A stretch of DNA of 64,000 nucleotides from contig NC_068560.1 of the NCBI RefSeq assembly GCF_022201045.2, positions 38,093,001 to 38,157,000 of the forward strand, in the 5' to 3' direction. The translations under genes were made by a program, and so were the position numbers. Shown piece by piece: positions 1 to 12,500 of this stretch (its first letter is position 1; each line of letters opens with the position of its first letter). The DNA is from Citrus sinensis. Taxonomy: Eukaryota; Streptophyta; Magnoliopsida; Sapindales; Rutaceae. The notes below the pieces were generated by a model. That model worked only from the letters and a program-made list of their open reading frames with translations, did no database searches and was not told the DNA's origin.

Positions 1-1204
1 GCCATGCAGCTCACCTGTTTTAATAAATAGTTGGTAACTGGAAGAGTGTGTGACAATCAAAATTATGAATCTAATGCATGTGATTATTGATGTGCTAGTA
101 ATTTATATATTTTCTTAATTTAATTTTATGTTAAATTATATTTTATTATATTAATTTATCTTAATTTTATATTTTATTATTTTAGGTATAATCTAAGATT
201 AAAAAGGAATTAAATCAGAGCATTTAAAAAGAAATTTGTTTGAAGGAATAAAAAGGAAAAAAATAAAGAAATTTAATGGAAACAAATCAAAGAAGATTTA
301 ATTAAATTAATCATCATGCATGCAATCACGTGGAAAGAATTGGAGAATTAATTGACAAGTAAATATGGAGAGCATGTGCACAACTTTTGGAAGAGAATCT
401 TAATTAAGTAATTCAAATTCCTTATGAGCTTGGAATTAAAAAAGCATTATAAAAAGGGTACGAGCGAAAGTCGAGAGGGAAAAAAAAAGGAATTAGAGAA
501 AAGCTAAAGTAGCTCCACAAGAAGAATCAAGGAGAAGTACACTTTTTTTTTTCTATTAATTCTTGAATCTGTTAAGCCGGATTAATATTTTACTTTTTAT
601 TATATTATTTGTGCTGACTAATATATTTATTAATTTATGCAATAAATATAAAGAATTTGAAACTCCTTTGACTTATTATTTAAGTTAAAGACAAAATTTG
701 AAAATATCAAAATGAGGATTTTATGGTGTTAATAGCCGAAAGAAAAATTGATTTCTTAGTTTAAGAAATATATTACAACATTTTATGCCATAATGTGGAT
801 CATTTTTCAAGCAGCTTAATTTATATGACGAGAAAATACAAGGGATTTTGATACTTTTATCATAAATTTAGAAACCTCACCTTTGTTCACTCTGACAAAT
901 ACACGAAGAGAGTCAGTAAATGGCGTAGCGTAAAAGAGGGTCCAAAAATAACAATATCTTAAAAATGACGACATTTCTTCCACAAAAAATGAGGACACCT
1001 CAACACTGACAGTGAGAGAACGTCGTCTTTGTCCCCCACGCCTATTGTGGTAATTTCCTTATGCGCTCATCTCAAATACACGCCAGTTAATAAAGTCTCC
1101 TTTCGGTTTGCCTCTCAAACGAAGAAAGCCAAAGCAAAGGCAAACGCGTTACTTGTTTGAACCTCATTCATTCTCGCAGTTATCGTTCTCAAAGTTCTGC
1201 GAGC
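1..1204. other. AT-rich upstream region of POP
   Basis: No gene is visible here. The first 700 bases are very AT-rich. A TATA-like stretch (attataaaaaggg, near 447) precedes purine-rich DNA and could be a promoter or the inside of an old LTR, but no LTR ends are seen. Bases from about 1000 to 1204 are less AT-rich and probably hold the POP promoter and 5' leader. Confidence 0.5.
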
Positions 1205-3043
1205 ATGGCCTCACTTTCTGGCATAGACGAAAGCTTGCAATATCCGGTCGCTCGTAGAGACGAGTCCGTTGTTGATGATTATCACGGCGTTAAGATCGTC
1301 GATCCTTATAGATGGTAAATGAATATATTATTCAAAATCAGCTTTGACTTTTGACCGAAATTCATTTTTTTTCTTTTTTTCTTTTTTTTTTGGTTTTTGG
1401 GGGCAGGCTTGAGGATCCAGATGCGGAAGAGGTCAAAGATTTTGTGCAAAAGCAAGTGGAATTAACAGATTCGGTGCTGAAAAATTGTGACGTGAGGGAC
1501 AAGCTTCGCGAGAAGATAACAAAGCTGTTTGATAGTCCACGATACGACGCGCCGTTTAAGCGGGGGAATAAGTATTTTTATTTTCATAATACGGGGCTGC
1601 AACCACAAAGCGTGCTTTATGTGCAGGATAGCTTGGATGCAAAAGCGAAGGTGTTGCTGGATCCGAATACCCTTAGTGACGATGGAACGGCGGCGTTAAT
1701 TAAAGTTTCGGTCAGTGAGGATGCTAAGTACTTGGCGTACGCACTTAGTTACAGTGGAAGTGATTGGGCGACTATCAAATTAATGCGCATTGAGGATCAA
1801 ATTGTTGAAGCTGATGCTTTGTCTTGGGTCTGTTTCTGTTTCTCCCATTCCTTTGGTTATTTTTTTCATTTGACAATATCATTGCTGAATGTACCTACGT
1901 ACAAGCTTTTCTTATATTTGCGCGGCATATTCTTTTTCTTTTATTTATTTTCACTCGTCAAATCAACTATTTATTCCTTTTGGAGTGTTGTATCACAGTT
2001 TAAATTTTCAAGTATTGCTTGGACCCATGATAGCAAAGGATTTTTCTACAGCCGTTACCCAGCTCCCAAGTAAGTGAACTTCACCATTTGGGTTGGCTCA
2101 GTAGAATTTGAATTCTTGAATCTGTATTTTAGCTGTAAATTCAACAAACGTTATGGATAATTTATGAATTTTAAACTTTTTTGATTGTGAAATTAAATAA
2201 ATAGATAAAATATACTTCGCCTGGGTTATTGTATTTGTTTTATGCGTTTATTAATTTTTTTTTTTTAATCCTTAAGTATGAAAATTGTTTTATTCTCTTG
2301 TATTATTCTTTAGAGAGGGCAAAGATATGGATGCTGGAACAGAGACTGACTCGAACCTATATCACGAATTTTACTATCATTTTCTGGGCACCAAACAATC
2401 GGAAGATATTTTATGCTGGAAAGACCCCGAACATCCCAAGTATATTTTTTCTGGCCATGTTACAGAAGACGGGCAGGTGATTACCTCTTCATAGGTTTAA
2501 TCTCTTTGCCTATTTTGGATCAAAATGTTGTGTTTGAGTGGTGCCCGTGTTCTTTATTTCTTTTTCTTTTCATTTTTGTTTTCATGGTATGATTGTGCCC
2601 TTGTCTGTTCACCTGAAATAGTTAACGCAAAGCTTCATCAATGAAATACCCAAATTTTGGCAAACTAGATATCAAAGGGCACTAAATGGGATATAATGAA
2701 GAATAATATAACCTCTCTTCTATAACATTTTTAAAAGTTAATACTCTTTAAAACGAGGTTCATTTGTAATTACTACAGGTCTGGTGGCAATTTAAATTTT
2801 AAATACCCATGTTATTCTGTTAAATAAATTATTTACTAGGGATGGTAATTAGTTGGGTTAGATTCAGGTTTGACCGATCATAAAAATAAAAAATCTTACT
2901 CTAAAAATCCCCGGTCATTTGAATTAGGCCCGACCAATTAGGGTTAGGGTCGAGTTGGGCTTTTGTCCAAGCCCGAACTTCATAATTTTAAATTTTTTTT
3001 TTATATTTAAGTAATTTAATATTTTAAAAAATAGCATAACCTC

Positions 3044-3082
<39 letters not shown>

Positions 3083-6000
3083 TTTAATATAAATAATAAA
3101 ATACATATAATTTAAAATCATGTTTTATAAAATTATACAAATAATTTTTTTTTAAATTTAAAATTCCGATTAGGTAAAGTCAAGTCAGGTAGAGCCCAAA
3201 CCCTAATCCAAATTTAATTGGACCTTAATTTTTAGACATAAACCCGACCCAAAACCTTTAAAGTCGGGTCAAAGCTCGAAAAATTTCAGGTTGTCAATTG
3301 AGCCAAAATTTAGGCCAGTTATTTTTGTCATTCCTAAAAGCAACTAATACTAAAGTTAATTATATGGGGAATTTATTATAATGCATGACAAATTTTTGTG
3401 GAACTCTTGTTGTAATTTAACTTCACATTTTATTCTGTTCTGCAGTATCTTGTCATGTGTATAGAAGAGAACTGTGATCCAGTCAATAAAGTATACTATT
3501 GTGACTTGTCTGCACTGCCAGAAGGTTTGGAAGGTTTTAAGAAAAGGGATGGCTTGCTCCCATTTGTTAAGCTAATTGATGGATTCGATGCACAATATGA
3601 AGTCATTGCAAATGACGACACCGTATTTACCTTCCTCACCAATAAGGATGCCCCAAAGTATAAAATAATCCGCGTAGATCTCAAGGAGCCAAATGATTGG
3701 TTTGAAGTTATCCCAGAGGCTGAAAGAGATGTGCTTGAGTCAGCAACTGCTGTTAATCTTAATCAAATGATTGTGAGTTACTTGAGTGACGTGAAGTATG
3801 TTCTTCAGATAAGGGATTTGAAAAATGGTTCCCTGTTGCATCAATTACCAATTGAGATCGGCTCAGTTAATGCGATATCTGCACGTCGTGAAGACAGTGT
3901 GGTTTTTATTAGTTTTACTAGTTTCCTTATTCCTGGCATCGTATATCAATGCAATTTAAAAACTGAGACTCCGGAAATGAAGATATTCCGGGAGACTATT
4001 ATACCTGGATTTGATCGCTCCGAGTTCCATGTTCATCAGGTAGGCGATTGTCGTTTGTTTGTTAACACTGGATGATGCTAGCTTTCTGATTTTATTGTTC
4101 AATCTGTCTCAAGTTGTCTTGTTATTTGCTTTATTTTCGTGGGCTTCATTCTTTTTTTTTGCCAAACTGCATTTTGTTCGGTGTTTGATTTGGGTTTCTC
4201 ATTTCTAGGTTTTTGTGCCTAGCAAGGACGGTAGTACTAAGATACCAATGTTCATTGTATCCAAAAAGAATATTAAATTGGATGGATCGCACCCATGTTT
4301 ATTGTATGGATATGGTGGATTTAACATCAGTGTGACACCTTCATTCAGTGTCAGTCGTACTATTCTCATGAGGCATCTTGGTGCGGTCTTCTGCATTGCC
4401 AACATCCGAGGTGGTGGAGAGTATGGAGAGGAGTGGCATAAAGGAGGTGCACTTGCAAAAAAGCAGAATTGCTTTGACGACTTTATTTCTGCATCCGAGT
4501 ATCTAATATCTGCTGGTTATACCCAGTCCAGAAAGTTGTGTATTGAAGGGGGGAGCAATGGCGGGCTTCTTGTTGGGGCTTGCATAAATCAGGTGGACTA
4601 TTTAAGTGGCTTTGTAATTTTCAGTTTTCTCTTATTATTATCGTATTGAATTCATAAAATTAGGAGTGGGCACGGGTCGGGTTGCTCAACCCGACCCAAC
4701 CCACATGTAGAACGGATTGAAATTTTTCAACCCAACCCGACCTAACCTGCAGTTTTGCGGGTTGGGTCGGGTTGGGTTGATTGGGTTAGACTTTTAAAAA
4801 AATTTATTTTTATGGTATAATTAAATAGTGAACAAAAATAAATAAATAAATTAAAAAAATTAAAAAATACAAATATTAAAATCTTTAGAACAAATCTAAC
4901 ATTTCAAAGTTTTTATATTTATATTTTTTAATTTTTATATGAAATATCAAAATTTATATAATAATTTTTATATACATACGGGTTGACCGGTTGGATTAGG
5001 TTGATTGGATTGAGTTTTTGACAAAATTTATTGTTATAGTCTAATTAAAATAATGAACAAAAATAAATAAATAAATTAGATAAACAAAAAAAATGTAAAT
5101 ATTAAAATCCTTAAAACAAATCCAACATTTCAAAATTTTTATATTTATATTTTTTTTAATTTTTATATAAAATATCAAAATTCATATAATAATTTATATA
5201 TATATATATACATGTTGACAAGTTGGGTTGGGTTAAAAATTTTTAACCCAACCCAACCCGCAAAAAATCACACGAGTTGGGTCGGGTTCACGGGTTGTGC
5301 GGGTTGATGCCCACCCCTACATAAAATAGCATTGGTAATTTTTGTTTCCCTTCTGTTGCAGAGACCTGATCTTTTTGGTTGTGCTCTGGCTCATGTTGGT
5401 GTAATGGACATGCTTCGGTACCACAAGTTTACCATAGGTTAGTTTAAATCTTTTTAGCTTAGCAATAGACAAGTTTAACTATTTTAACCATATGTACTCA
5501 TGAAGGTTTTTCTTTGTAGGTCATGCATGGGTTTCCGATTTTGGTTGTTCAGAGGAAGAGGAAGAGTTCTATTGGCTAATCAAGTGAGTAAAACCTTGTT
5601 CTCTGTCTAAAAATGTTGTGTATTCGTGATAGGCTTTTATGTACTTCAGTCCAAAGTTATAAATCTATGACATATTAGACATTTTACACACACGATCTAG
5701 CAATTGAAAAACCTTTTTCCCTTGGAAAACTTAAAACTGTGTAGAAATGGTTAACTTTGGTCAATTTCTCAGAATGTTCAGCCATTTCCTCTTCTTCGTC
5801 TCTTATGGGGTCAAGAACTTTTGCTGCTTTGATTTTAGAATATTATTTTTGTCAGCCTTACATAACACCTTATGTCGTTTGATCACTTATCAACGTCAAC
5901 ATAAAATGTGCTCTCTTGTTTCTTGAAAACTGATTAGTGTCTGACTTACTTTCCGCTTCTCCTTTTTTGTAAGCTATTAGTTTATATGCTCATTTTATTT

Positions 6001-6548
6001 TCTGTAGGTACTCCCCACTACATAATGTGAGAAGACCATGGGAACAGAACCCTGACAAACCTTTTCAGTACCCATCTACCCTACTGTTGACAGCCGATCA
6101 TGATGATCGTGTTGTGCCTTTGCACTCGTTGAAGTTATTGGCGGTGAGTCCTTACATATTGTTTTGTTGTCTTATATTTTTTGCATTTATTTCTTCCTCT
6201 GCAAAGCCTATGCCTACGCATGGTTAGCTTGTGATGATCATGTGAGACTATTTTATGTTTCATGCGTTCTATTTATTCTCAGACTATGCAATATGTTTTA
6301 TGCACGAGCTTGGAGAATAGCCCTCAGACCAATCCAATAATTGGTCGCATTGAGCGCAAGGCTGGACATGGAGTTGGACTTCCAACACAGAAAATGGTAA
6401 ATTTAATCTTCTTTTTACTCAGTTTTTGTGTAATTGATTCCTTATTTACTATTTTGCCTTGGCCTTCCATATATTACTGCAGATTGATGAAGCTGCTGAT
6501 CGCTATGGCTTCATGGCAAAAATGTTAGGAGCTTCTTGGGTTGAGTAA
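1205..6548 (+). CDS. POP: Prolyl oligopeptidase (prolyl endopeptidase, S9A)
   Basis: Serine peptidase that cuts short peptides after proline, probably cytosolic because no signal peptide is seen. Eleven coding exons are read: 1205-1314, 1407-1827, 1999-2069, 2314-2476, 3446-4039, 4209-4592, 5362-5437, 5520-5583, 6008-6143, 6283-6396 and 6483-6548. They give 732 residues with all phases closing, the usual family length. The N-terminal part and beta-propeller come from exons 1-5 and the alpha/beta-hydrolase domain from exons 6-11. The catalytic Ser is in GGSNGG (about residue 569), the Asp in DHDDRVVP (about 660) and the His in AGHGVG (about 702). The spacing fits pig POP with a three-residue insertion before the His. 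Introns 4 and 6 carry MITE-type insertions. A broken copy of the 3' half lies downstream at about 8232-9096. The identification is firm; expression is not shown. Confidence 0.96.
2837..3336. mobile_element. MITE-like element in POP intron 4
   Basis: A 500-base insertion-like block starts tagggatggtaat and ends tttttgtcattccta, which gives imperfect terminal inverted repeats. Inside are GGTCGGGTT/AACCCGACC-type motifs like those of the element in intron 6, plus a TA microsatellite. I see no clean target-site duplication, so the exact ends are uncertain. Confidence 0.5.
3046..3077. repeat. (AT)n microsatellite
   Basis: An uninterrupted AT dinucleotide run of 32 bases inside POP intron 4, within the MITE-like block. 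Confidence 0.95.
4661..5319. mobile_element. hAT-type MITE in POP intron 6
   Basis: The element begins taggagtgggca and ends tgcccacccccta-like (tgcccacccct a), so the 12-base terminal inverted repeats differ at one position. It is flanked on both sides by the 8-base direct repeat cataaaat (4653-4660 and 5320-5327), the target-site size of hAT transposons. Subterminal regions are rich in GGGTTGGG/CCCAACCC. The AT-rich middle holds a roughly 226-base segment twice (about 4763-4988 and 4989-5215). There is no transposase frame, so it is non-autonomous. It is spliced out with intron 6 (4593-5361). Confidence 0.88.
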
Positions 6549-8231
6549 CTGACGTAGATCTCACAGAATGAAAATGTTGGTGGTAGGAAAAGTTTTGGAA
6601 CCAGAGTTATTACTCTCGTTTCTTTTCTTTTTTTTTTTTTTTTTTTTGTTAACGAATATGATGGAACTTTTTTTAAAAATGAGTAATGGTAGACATATTT
6701 GATTTTGTTTTAAATTTTATTTTGAATGACGTAGCATGTAATTTGTTTGTCATCCATTAAGTTGTTAATAAATAAATTAATTGTATTATCTTACTAATCG
6801 ATTAACAAATGCCATATCATTTGAAATAGATTTTTAGGACAAAAGTTTGGGATATATAACATTACTTATAAATAAAAAGTCCTAAATCCAATATTTAGGA
6901 CAACACTTAAGAATTAAGATTGAACCAATTAAAAAAAAATTACTGATTTCTCTACGGGTATAATAAAAAACAAATAAAACATAGAAGCATAACATTATTG
7001 GTAATGTGAACTCAAATGATTTCCAAATGAAAACACGAAACATAAACTAATTTTTGAGTGGCAAAGAGAGGAGTAGTATCAATATTATCCAATCATTTGC
7101 TTATTTCGGCAAAATGTCTCAGAAACATTAGCACAAACTCTTATGAAATCGATTAACAAAAATTAACAGATATTCCACCAAGCTAAGGTAAAAGACACTC
7201 CAGGCGGCCAGTGATAAAATCAATGTACCGTCACAGGTAATGAACCAACTGCATGTAGTGATATATCTAACAAATACAACAATCCATCGATGACACAAGA
7301 GGATCAATAAATTGAGTGTGCTGTAACGTGCAAAGATTAAGGAGAAAAGTTTACCACAGGTTAGTCCAGGAGGATATAATTAAGAATTTTGTTCAGTTAC
7401 TACACGTTTAAAATATATTATAATTTTAAACATTCACATAACAATAAATAGCATCCCAACTATAATATTTATTGATGATATTTATATTCTTCAACGAGTT
7501 TTCAAGTTTTTAAAATGATACATGATAGTTTTATCATCAATGGATGGTTTAGATAGCATACACTTAGTGTTGGCAATATAGCAACAAAAGTCATGGATGG
7601 GTGAGATTTGGTGACATATCTATAGTTTGCTTTTGTTACTTGTTGGTTTTTCTGTGATGATGAAATTATAATATCTAAGTTTAGGGTATGTTTATGTTAG
7701 TTGTTTATTTTAATCTCTATCAATAAAATAAAATTGAAAAGAAAAATGTCATTTCTAATTTTTTTTTTTTTTTGTGAATTAGTACTTATTAGGGTGGGTA
7801 ATACATTTTGTAAAATTAAAATAAGTAATTAAATTCTAAAGATATGGGCTTTTAGATATGGGGCAAGGTGAAACTTTTCAGAATCAGCTAGGAAATTTTC
7901 GTAGTTTCAATACCTAGAAAGAGCACTTTTCCAATGCCCTACCCCGGTCCTGTACTGAAAAATCTGGAATTATAACTATATATAGTTATGCATTTATTAG
8001 TGAGATTTACTTTGGAGGTCATAACTCATACGTGGGTTTTTTATTTTTGTTGTTCCATTCTCACCGGGAATGATTCTTCTCTTTTATTCGATTTCATCAA
8101 GGGTCGACGAAGTTGAGATTGAGGAAGAATACCAGCTTCAACTTATGTTATGTTTACCCAGGACGGTGCGGCAGGGGGACAAGGGATGGTGTCCATGATA
8201 ATTGCGGACCCAGTGGCAAAAGACAGAGGTG
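6549..8231. other. Decayed region after POP
   Basis: No intact gene is visible. The POP 3' end includes a long T run near 6628-6647. A PUS10-like scrap lies at 7168-7300. The rest is AT-rich sequence with no feature I can name, including another T tract near 7759. Confidence 0.6.
7168..7300 (-). pseudogene. PUS10 fragment (exon 5 region)
   Basis: The stretch resembles the PUS10 exon 5 and upstream intron region near 12225-12350. Shared blocks in the same order are attccaccaa, gacactccaggcggc (gacactccaagcggc in PUS10), gataaaat, and taatgaac. Indels separate the blocks and no frame is open. It lies between POP and the broken POP copy, as expected if a segment running from POP into PUS10 was duplicated in tandem and then decayed. 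The similarity is short, so this rests partly on context. Confidence 0.5.
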
Positions 8232-9096
8232 CAGGAAGAGTTTCCATTGGCCAATCAAGTAAGTAAACCTTGTTCTATGTCTAAAAGTGAAACAGGAAGC
8301 CAAGCTCAGTATTTTGTATGGTGGAGCTGGGTTATTGGCCTACTCGCTTTAGCATCAACTCTCCCTCTCACACTGTCAAGCAGAAAACGTTCTGCTTCTC
8401 CATCGGTATTATATTCTAAGCATAGATGCATGTACCTCACAGTTGATGATTATTTGGTATTGGGTTATTATGCTCATTTTACCACATTTATTTCCCTAGA
8501 TACTCACCATTGCATATTGTGAAAGTCGGAAACAGCACCCTAATAAGCCTTGCCGTCAACCATCCACCACGCTGTCAACGGCTGATCCGACATGACCGAG
8601 GTGTGCCTTTGTGCTTGTTGAAGTTATTGTCGGCGAGTCGTTAATATGAATTATAGTTTCAATGACATTTCTTGTTTTCTTTGATTAATTTCAGAGCAAA
8701 GCATATGCCTATGTTGCGGTTAGCTTACTGTGAATCAATGAATGACTATTTTGTGCTCTTCACGATTTATTCTGATTCCTTTGCAGTGATTTTTGTTAAC
8801 TTTTGTTGCATGTCAGTGAAATTGACCGCCGATCGCTCGCGGGTTCCATTTATTCTCAGACTATGCAATATGTTTCGTGGAGAATAGCCAGACCAACACA
8901 ATAATTGGTCGCATCGATTGTAAGTCTGTTCATGGATCAGGAAGCTCAACAAAGAAACTAGTAATGCTTAATTTTATCGTCACTCAGTTTTTTGTGTCGA
9001 CTGTAGTAGATGCCTTACCGTCGACTGCAGATAGATGAATGGGCTGATCGCTATTGCTCATGGCAAAAGATGTTGGGTGCTTCCTGGATCGAGTAG
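8232..9096 (+). pseudogene. POP 3'-end pseudogene (exons 8-11)
   Basis: This is a degenerate copy of the last four POP exons with intron-derived sequence between them, so it arose by DNA duplication and not from mRNA. Exon 8-like sequence near 8232-8260 is followed by matching intron bases (ccttgttct, tgtctaaaa). Exon 9-like sequence lies at about 8502-8631 with small indels that disrupt the acid-residue region. Exon 10-like sequence starts about 8853 with deletions, and exon 11-like sequence runs 9031-9096 and still ends in a stop after GASWIE. No frame runs through, and the Ser-bearing exon is absent. Confidence 0.85.
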
Positions 9097-9598
9097 ATGA
9101 TTTACAACTCAATATACAAATAAACAAAGGGTTATTTCCACCTAACCCCCAAATCTTTCAACATTTTCCACGGTGCACCCAAACTTTTCGACGTTTTCCA
9201 CCGCACACCCAATTCCGTTAATTTGACCGTTATTTTAACGGAGCTATTTAAAAGTTAATGAAATATCTGAAATACCCCTTATCTTGAATTAAAAAAGAAT
9301 AAAATGAGATAAAATATTAACCCAATAATTAATATTTACATTAAAAATTCTTAATTAAAAGTAATTAATAATAATACCATCAATTAACTTATCAAATAAA
9401 TTTAATTTATCATTGTCAAATAATATTTAGGGCATGATCTTCCAAATTTGCCCTTTGACAGTTAGAATAAACGATCAAATTAACACATAAGAAATGACCG
9501 TGTTTCAGATTGCCTTGTTCAAGTGAAACACATAAGAAATTACCATAGTTCAGATACCAAGGCAATCTGAAACTGATTCTGAAGAACTGCACACAACC
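9097..9598. other. Intergenic region between convergent POP copy and PUS10
   Basis: No gene. About 9120-9290 holds a block with ccacctaacccc, ggtgcaccca and cgttaatttgaccg motifs of the kind scattered as non-coding repeats in plant genomes. I found no element ends. The rest should include the PUS10 3' UTR. Confidence 0.4.
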
Positions 9599-12500
9599 TC
9601 ATTCAGTTAGGAAACAGTTCATTTTTACATCTGTAACATCAAGTTGCAGGATCTCTGCTCTGCAGCCTAGAATTGATCCAATGCTGCAGAAGAACAGAAA
9701 AAAAAATTCAAAATAAATTAAAGAAAAATGATATTCGGCCATGACAGAAACGATGGCACTGTAGTATGAAAAATGCCGTAAGTTTCTGTGTACTGGTGCT
9801 GTAACATGAACAGTATCCTATTTTCTATCTTGGTGGTCTTGATTGTGTCCAAATATCAGTACTCTAAACAAAATGCCAGCGCACGATAACAAAAATGAAC
9901 CGGAACAAGGATTTTTGTCATAACACTATTTAAACATGTTTTGTACCTTGGATTGGTGCGCCCAAGATCCCCATGAACAAATTCCTTGATATATGTTCCA
10001 GCCTGCAATTTCCATCCCATCATTACTATTTCGTGGTAAAATGTAGGCCAAGGGCTCAGAGGTAGAAAATTTCACTCAGGTAATCAAAGCAAGAAAATAA
10101 CTTTTATTTTCCCCTTTTTCCCCCTGGGCGCTAGGGAGGCAAGCAAATTGGTAAAAATAATATCTGAAGAGTGTAAACCCTCATTTCCTTTTGATAAGAT
10201 TCTAAAGGCCAAATGTGGCTCAGCTGCTACTCATTACTCACACCAACCATACAGCAGAATGCATATAGTCAAAAGGCTTTCTGGTCTACACTTCTACTCA
10301 AGCTCCATAGGATTGCACTGCAAATAACAATTTCATGTGTGATAAACAGTTCAGAGATGAAAATATTACCTGGGTACACATGTGCAAAAGGAAATACTGA
10401 GAGCTTCCAGCAATCTTTTCAATTTTCATCCTAAAGTTAGAAGAAAGAAATTGGAAATAAGCAGAGATAGGCTATGAAACATGTTAAATGATTGCGGAAC
10501 TATACAAAGACTATGCTACATAATAGGTAATTGGAGAGACTCAAACCAATTTATAATCTTTTCACGTTCTAATGGACTTCGACGGTGAAGCACCCTGATT
10601 GGAGTTTTCTGCAAAATTTGCTGCATGAGACAGAGAACAAGAAAATGATTGAGAACTTTGTATCAATGGAATGATATGCTACTGGTTCAATTTCATTTAC
10701 GCTTTGAAAAGTAAAATAAAATGGGAAATTCAAGGGTATTTCAATAAATTGCAAACTTCTTTGGGCTCTGGTCATGGCAGTAATCATGTTCTTTTTTGTT
10801 CATCCAAAATCTTGGTGTGGAACCTAACACAATGCACACATGAGGGACAGAAACATGTTTTGTGCTAACTTTCAGCAAAATCAGAGCAAGCAGTACATCA
10901 ACTAGAATGTGAAATATCAGCAAATTTACAGTATGGACAATCGGCGCTACTTTGTAGTTTCGACCTGTGTGAACCTAACTGGACCAACCACTTAGATAAA
11001 CTGGTGTAGCTTGGATTCTACTTCATTGCAGAAGAAGAGCAAGACGAGAACAGGAATTGCATAGCCAAAAAGACATAATGTAGAATATATTAGCATACGA
11101 TTAGAAGATATCATGTTGCACTCCCTGCCCACTGTTTAGATAGCAAATGAAAGTAACAAATGAAACTTGCATAACATCTCACTGTTTCCTTGAGAGAAGA
11201 TATGGTCTGAAAGTCTTCATCCTGAAGCGGGCGAGAGATCCACACTAATGCAGCATATTGCTTCTGCATAACAATAGGCCTAATCCAGGTCATCACTTCC
11301 AAATAAATTCACACTCCCAAGCAACAATAGCAGGATGAACTACTATGTTCGATTAATTAGCAAAAGTAACCTGCTTCTCTGCTTCTCCTTCACGCATCAA
11401 GGTCCAACCCTGACTGCCTACTATTTTAAGATTCTTTACTCTAACCTGCAGTGTTGAATGAAGTTAACCATAATCATCTACAAATCAGGAGAGAAAAATA
11501 CACCACATTAAATTTTACATCTGACTTACTAATTTATTTTCCAAGCTATTTATCTTAGATTCTATTTCTTTCACAAGCAACTCAGATGGTACTTCACGTG
11601 CATTTTGTATCTCAAACAGAAAAGGCCTACCTGAGCCTAACATCCGAACCTGGAAAAAGAAATTAATTTTTATGAGGAAATTATTTGCTGATCTCAAACA
11701 AATATTGAACATAAAGCATATCTTCATTACATCTATATCTTCTCTACCAGCAGCATGAAACTTGTAACTGTCACCCCGACACATAGGAAGAATGTTACCA
11801 CCTATAATCTCCTGAGGAGTAAGCATATGAAAGTTAGTTCATGAACCTCATTTGCGATGTTAACGCCATCAGCAGAGGAAATACCTCAATAGATGCTTCT
11901 CCCATTCTTTCCTCATCAATAATCCAGCGTGTTTGACTCACATTTCTCGAGTACTGCAATATACATGAAAAAAGAAAGAAAAACATTAAGATAAAAGAAA
12001 AGGTTAAATTGCAAAGTGCAAAGTTACGTGTTAGAATCCTCTCTGATTTAAACTTGATCTAGAAAAGTTCCTTTGCCAGGTTAATATAGCTTCAACTTAT
12101 TCTCAGTGTTGTAAACAAAGCAATTTCATGAAGAATATCCTTTATCCCCATATTCATGAACTACATACAAGCCCCTCCAAACTTGAGAAGATCTGGTTCC
12201 TCCAAACTTGACATACCTTCAGATATCTTCCACCAAAGTAGATAGGAGTCCGGAAGCAAAGACACTCCAAGCGGCAAGGTTCATTGACCTACGAAGAAAT
12301 CCAAACCAGATAAAATGCACTACCACGTCAAAGATAATGAACAACGAAATGTCTGTTACAACAAACAAAAGCAATAATCAATCAAAAACATAAAACCAAT
12401 CCATTTTTTCGAATTGTAAAGAAAGTCCTAGAAAATGTAAGTCATTTATCTATTAATTACAAAGTAGCTGCTGCCACATAAGTCAATCGAACTTTCTTTC

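Noticed and set aside
420-620. Possible solo LTR with a TATA-like box
   Set aside because: No TG...CA ends, target duplication or second copy could be seen in the window.
8202-8522. 106-residue open frame on the plus strand
   Set aside because: It crosses the POP pseudogene and its intron remains; only a few residues resemble POP and the rest is not conserved.
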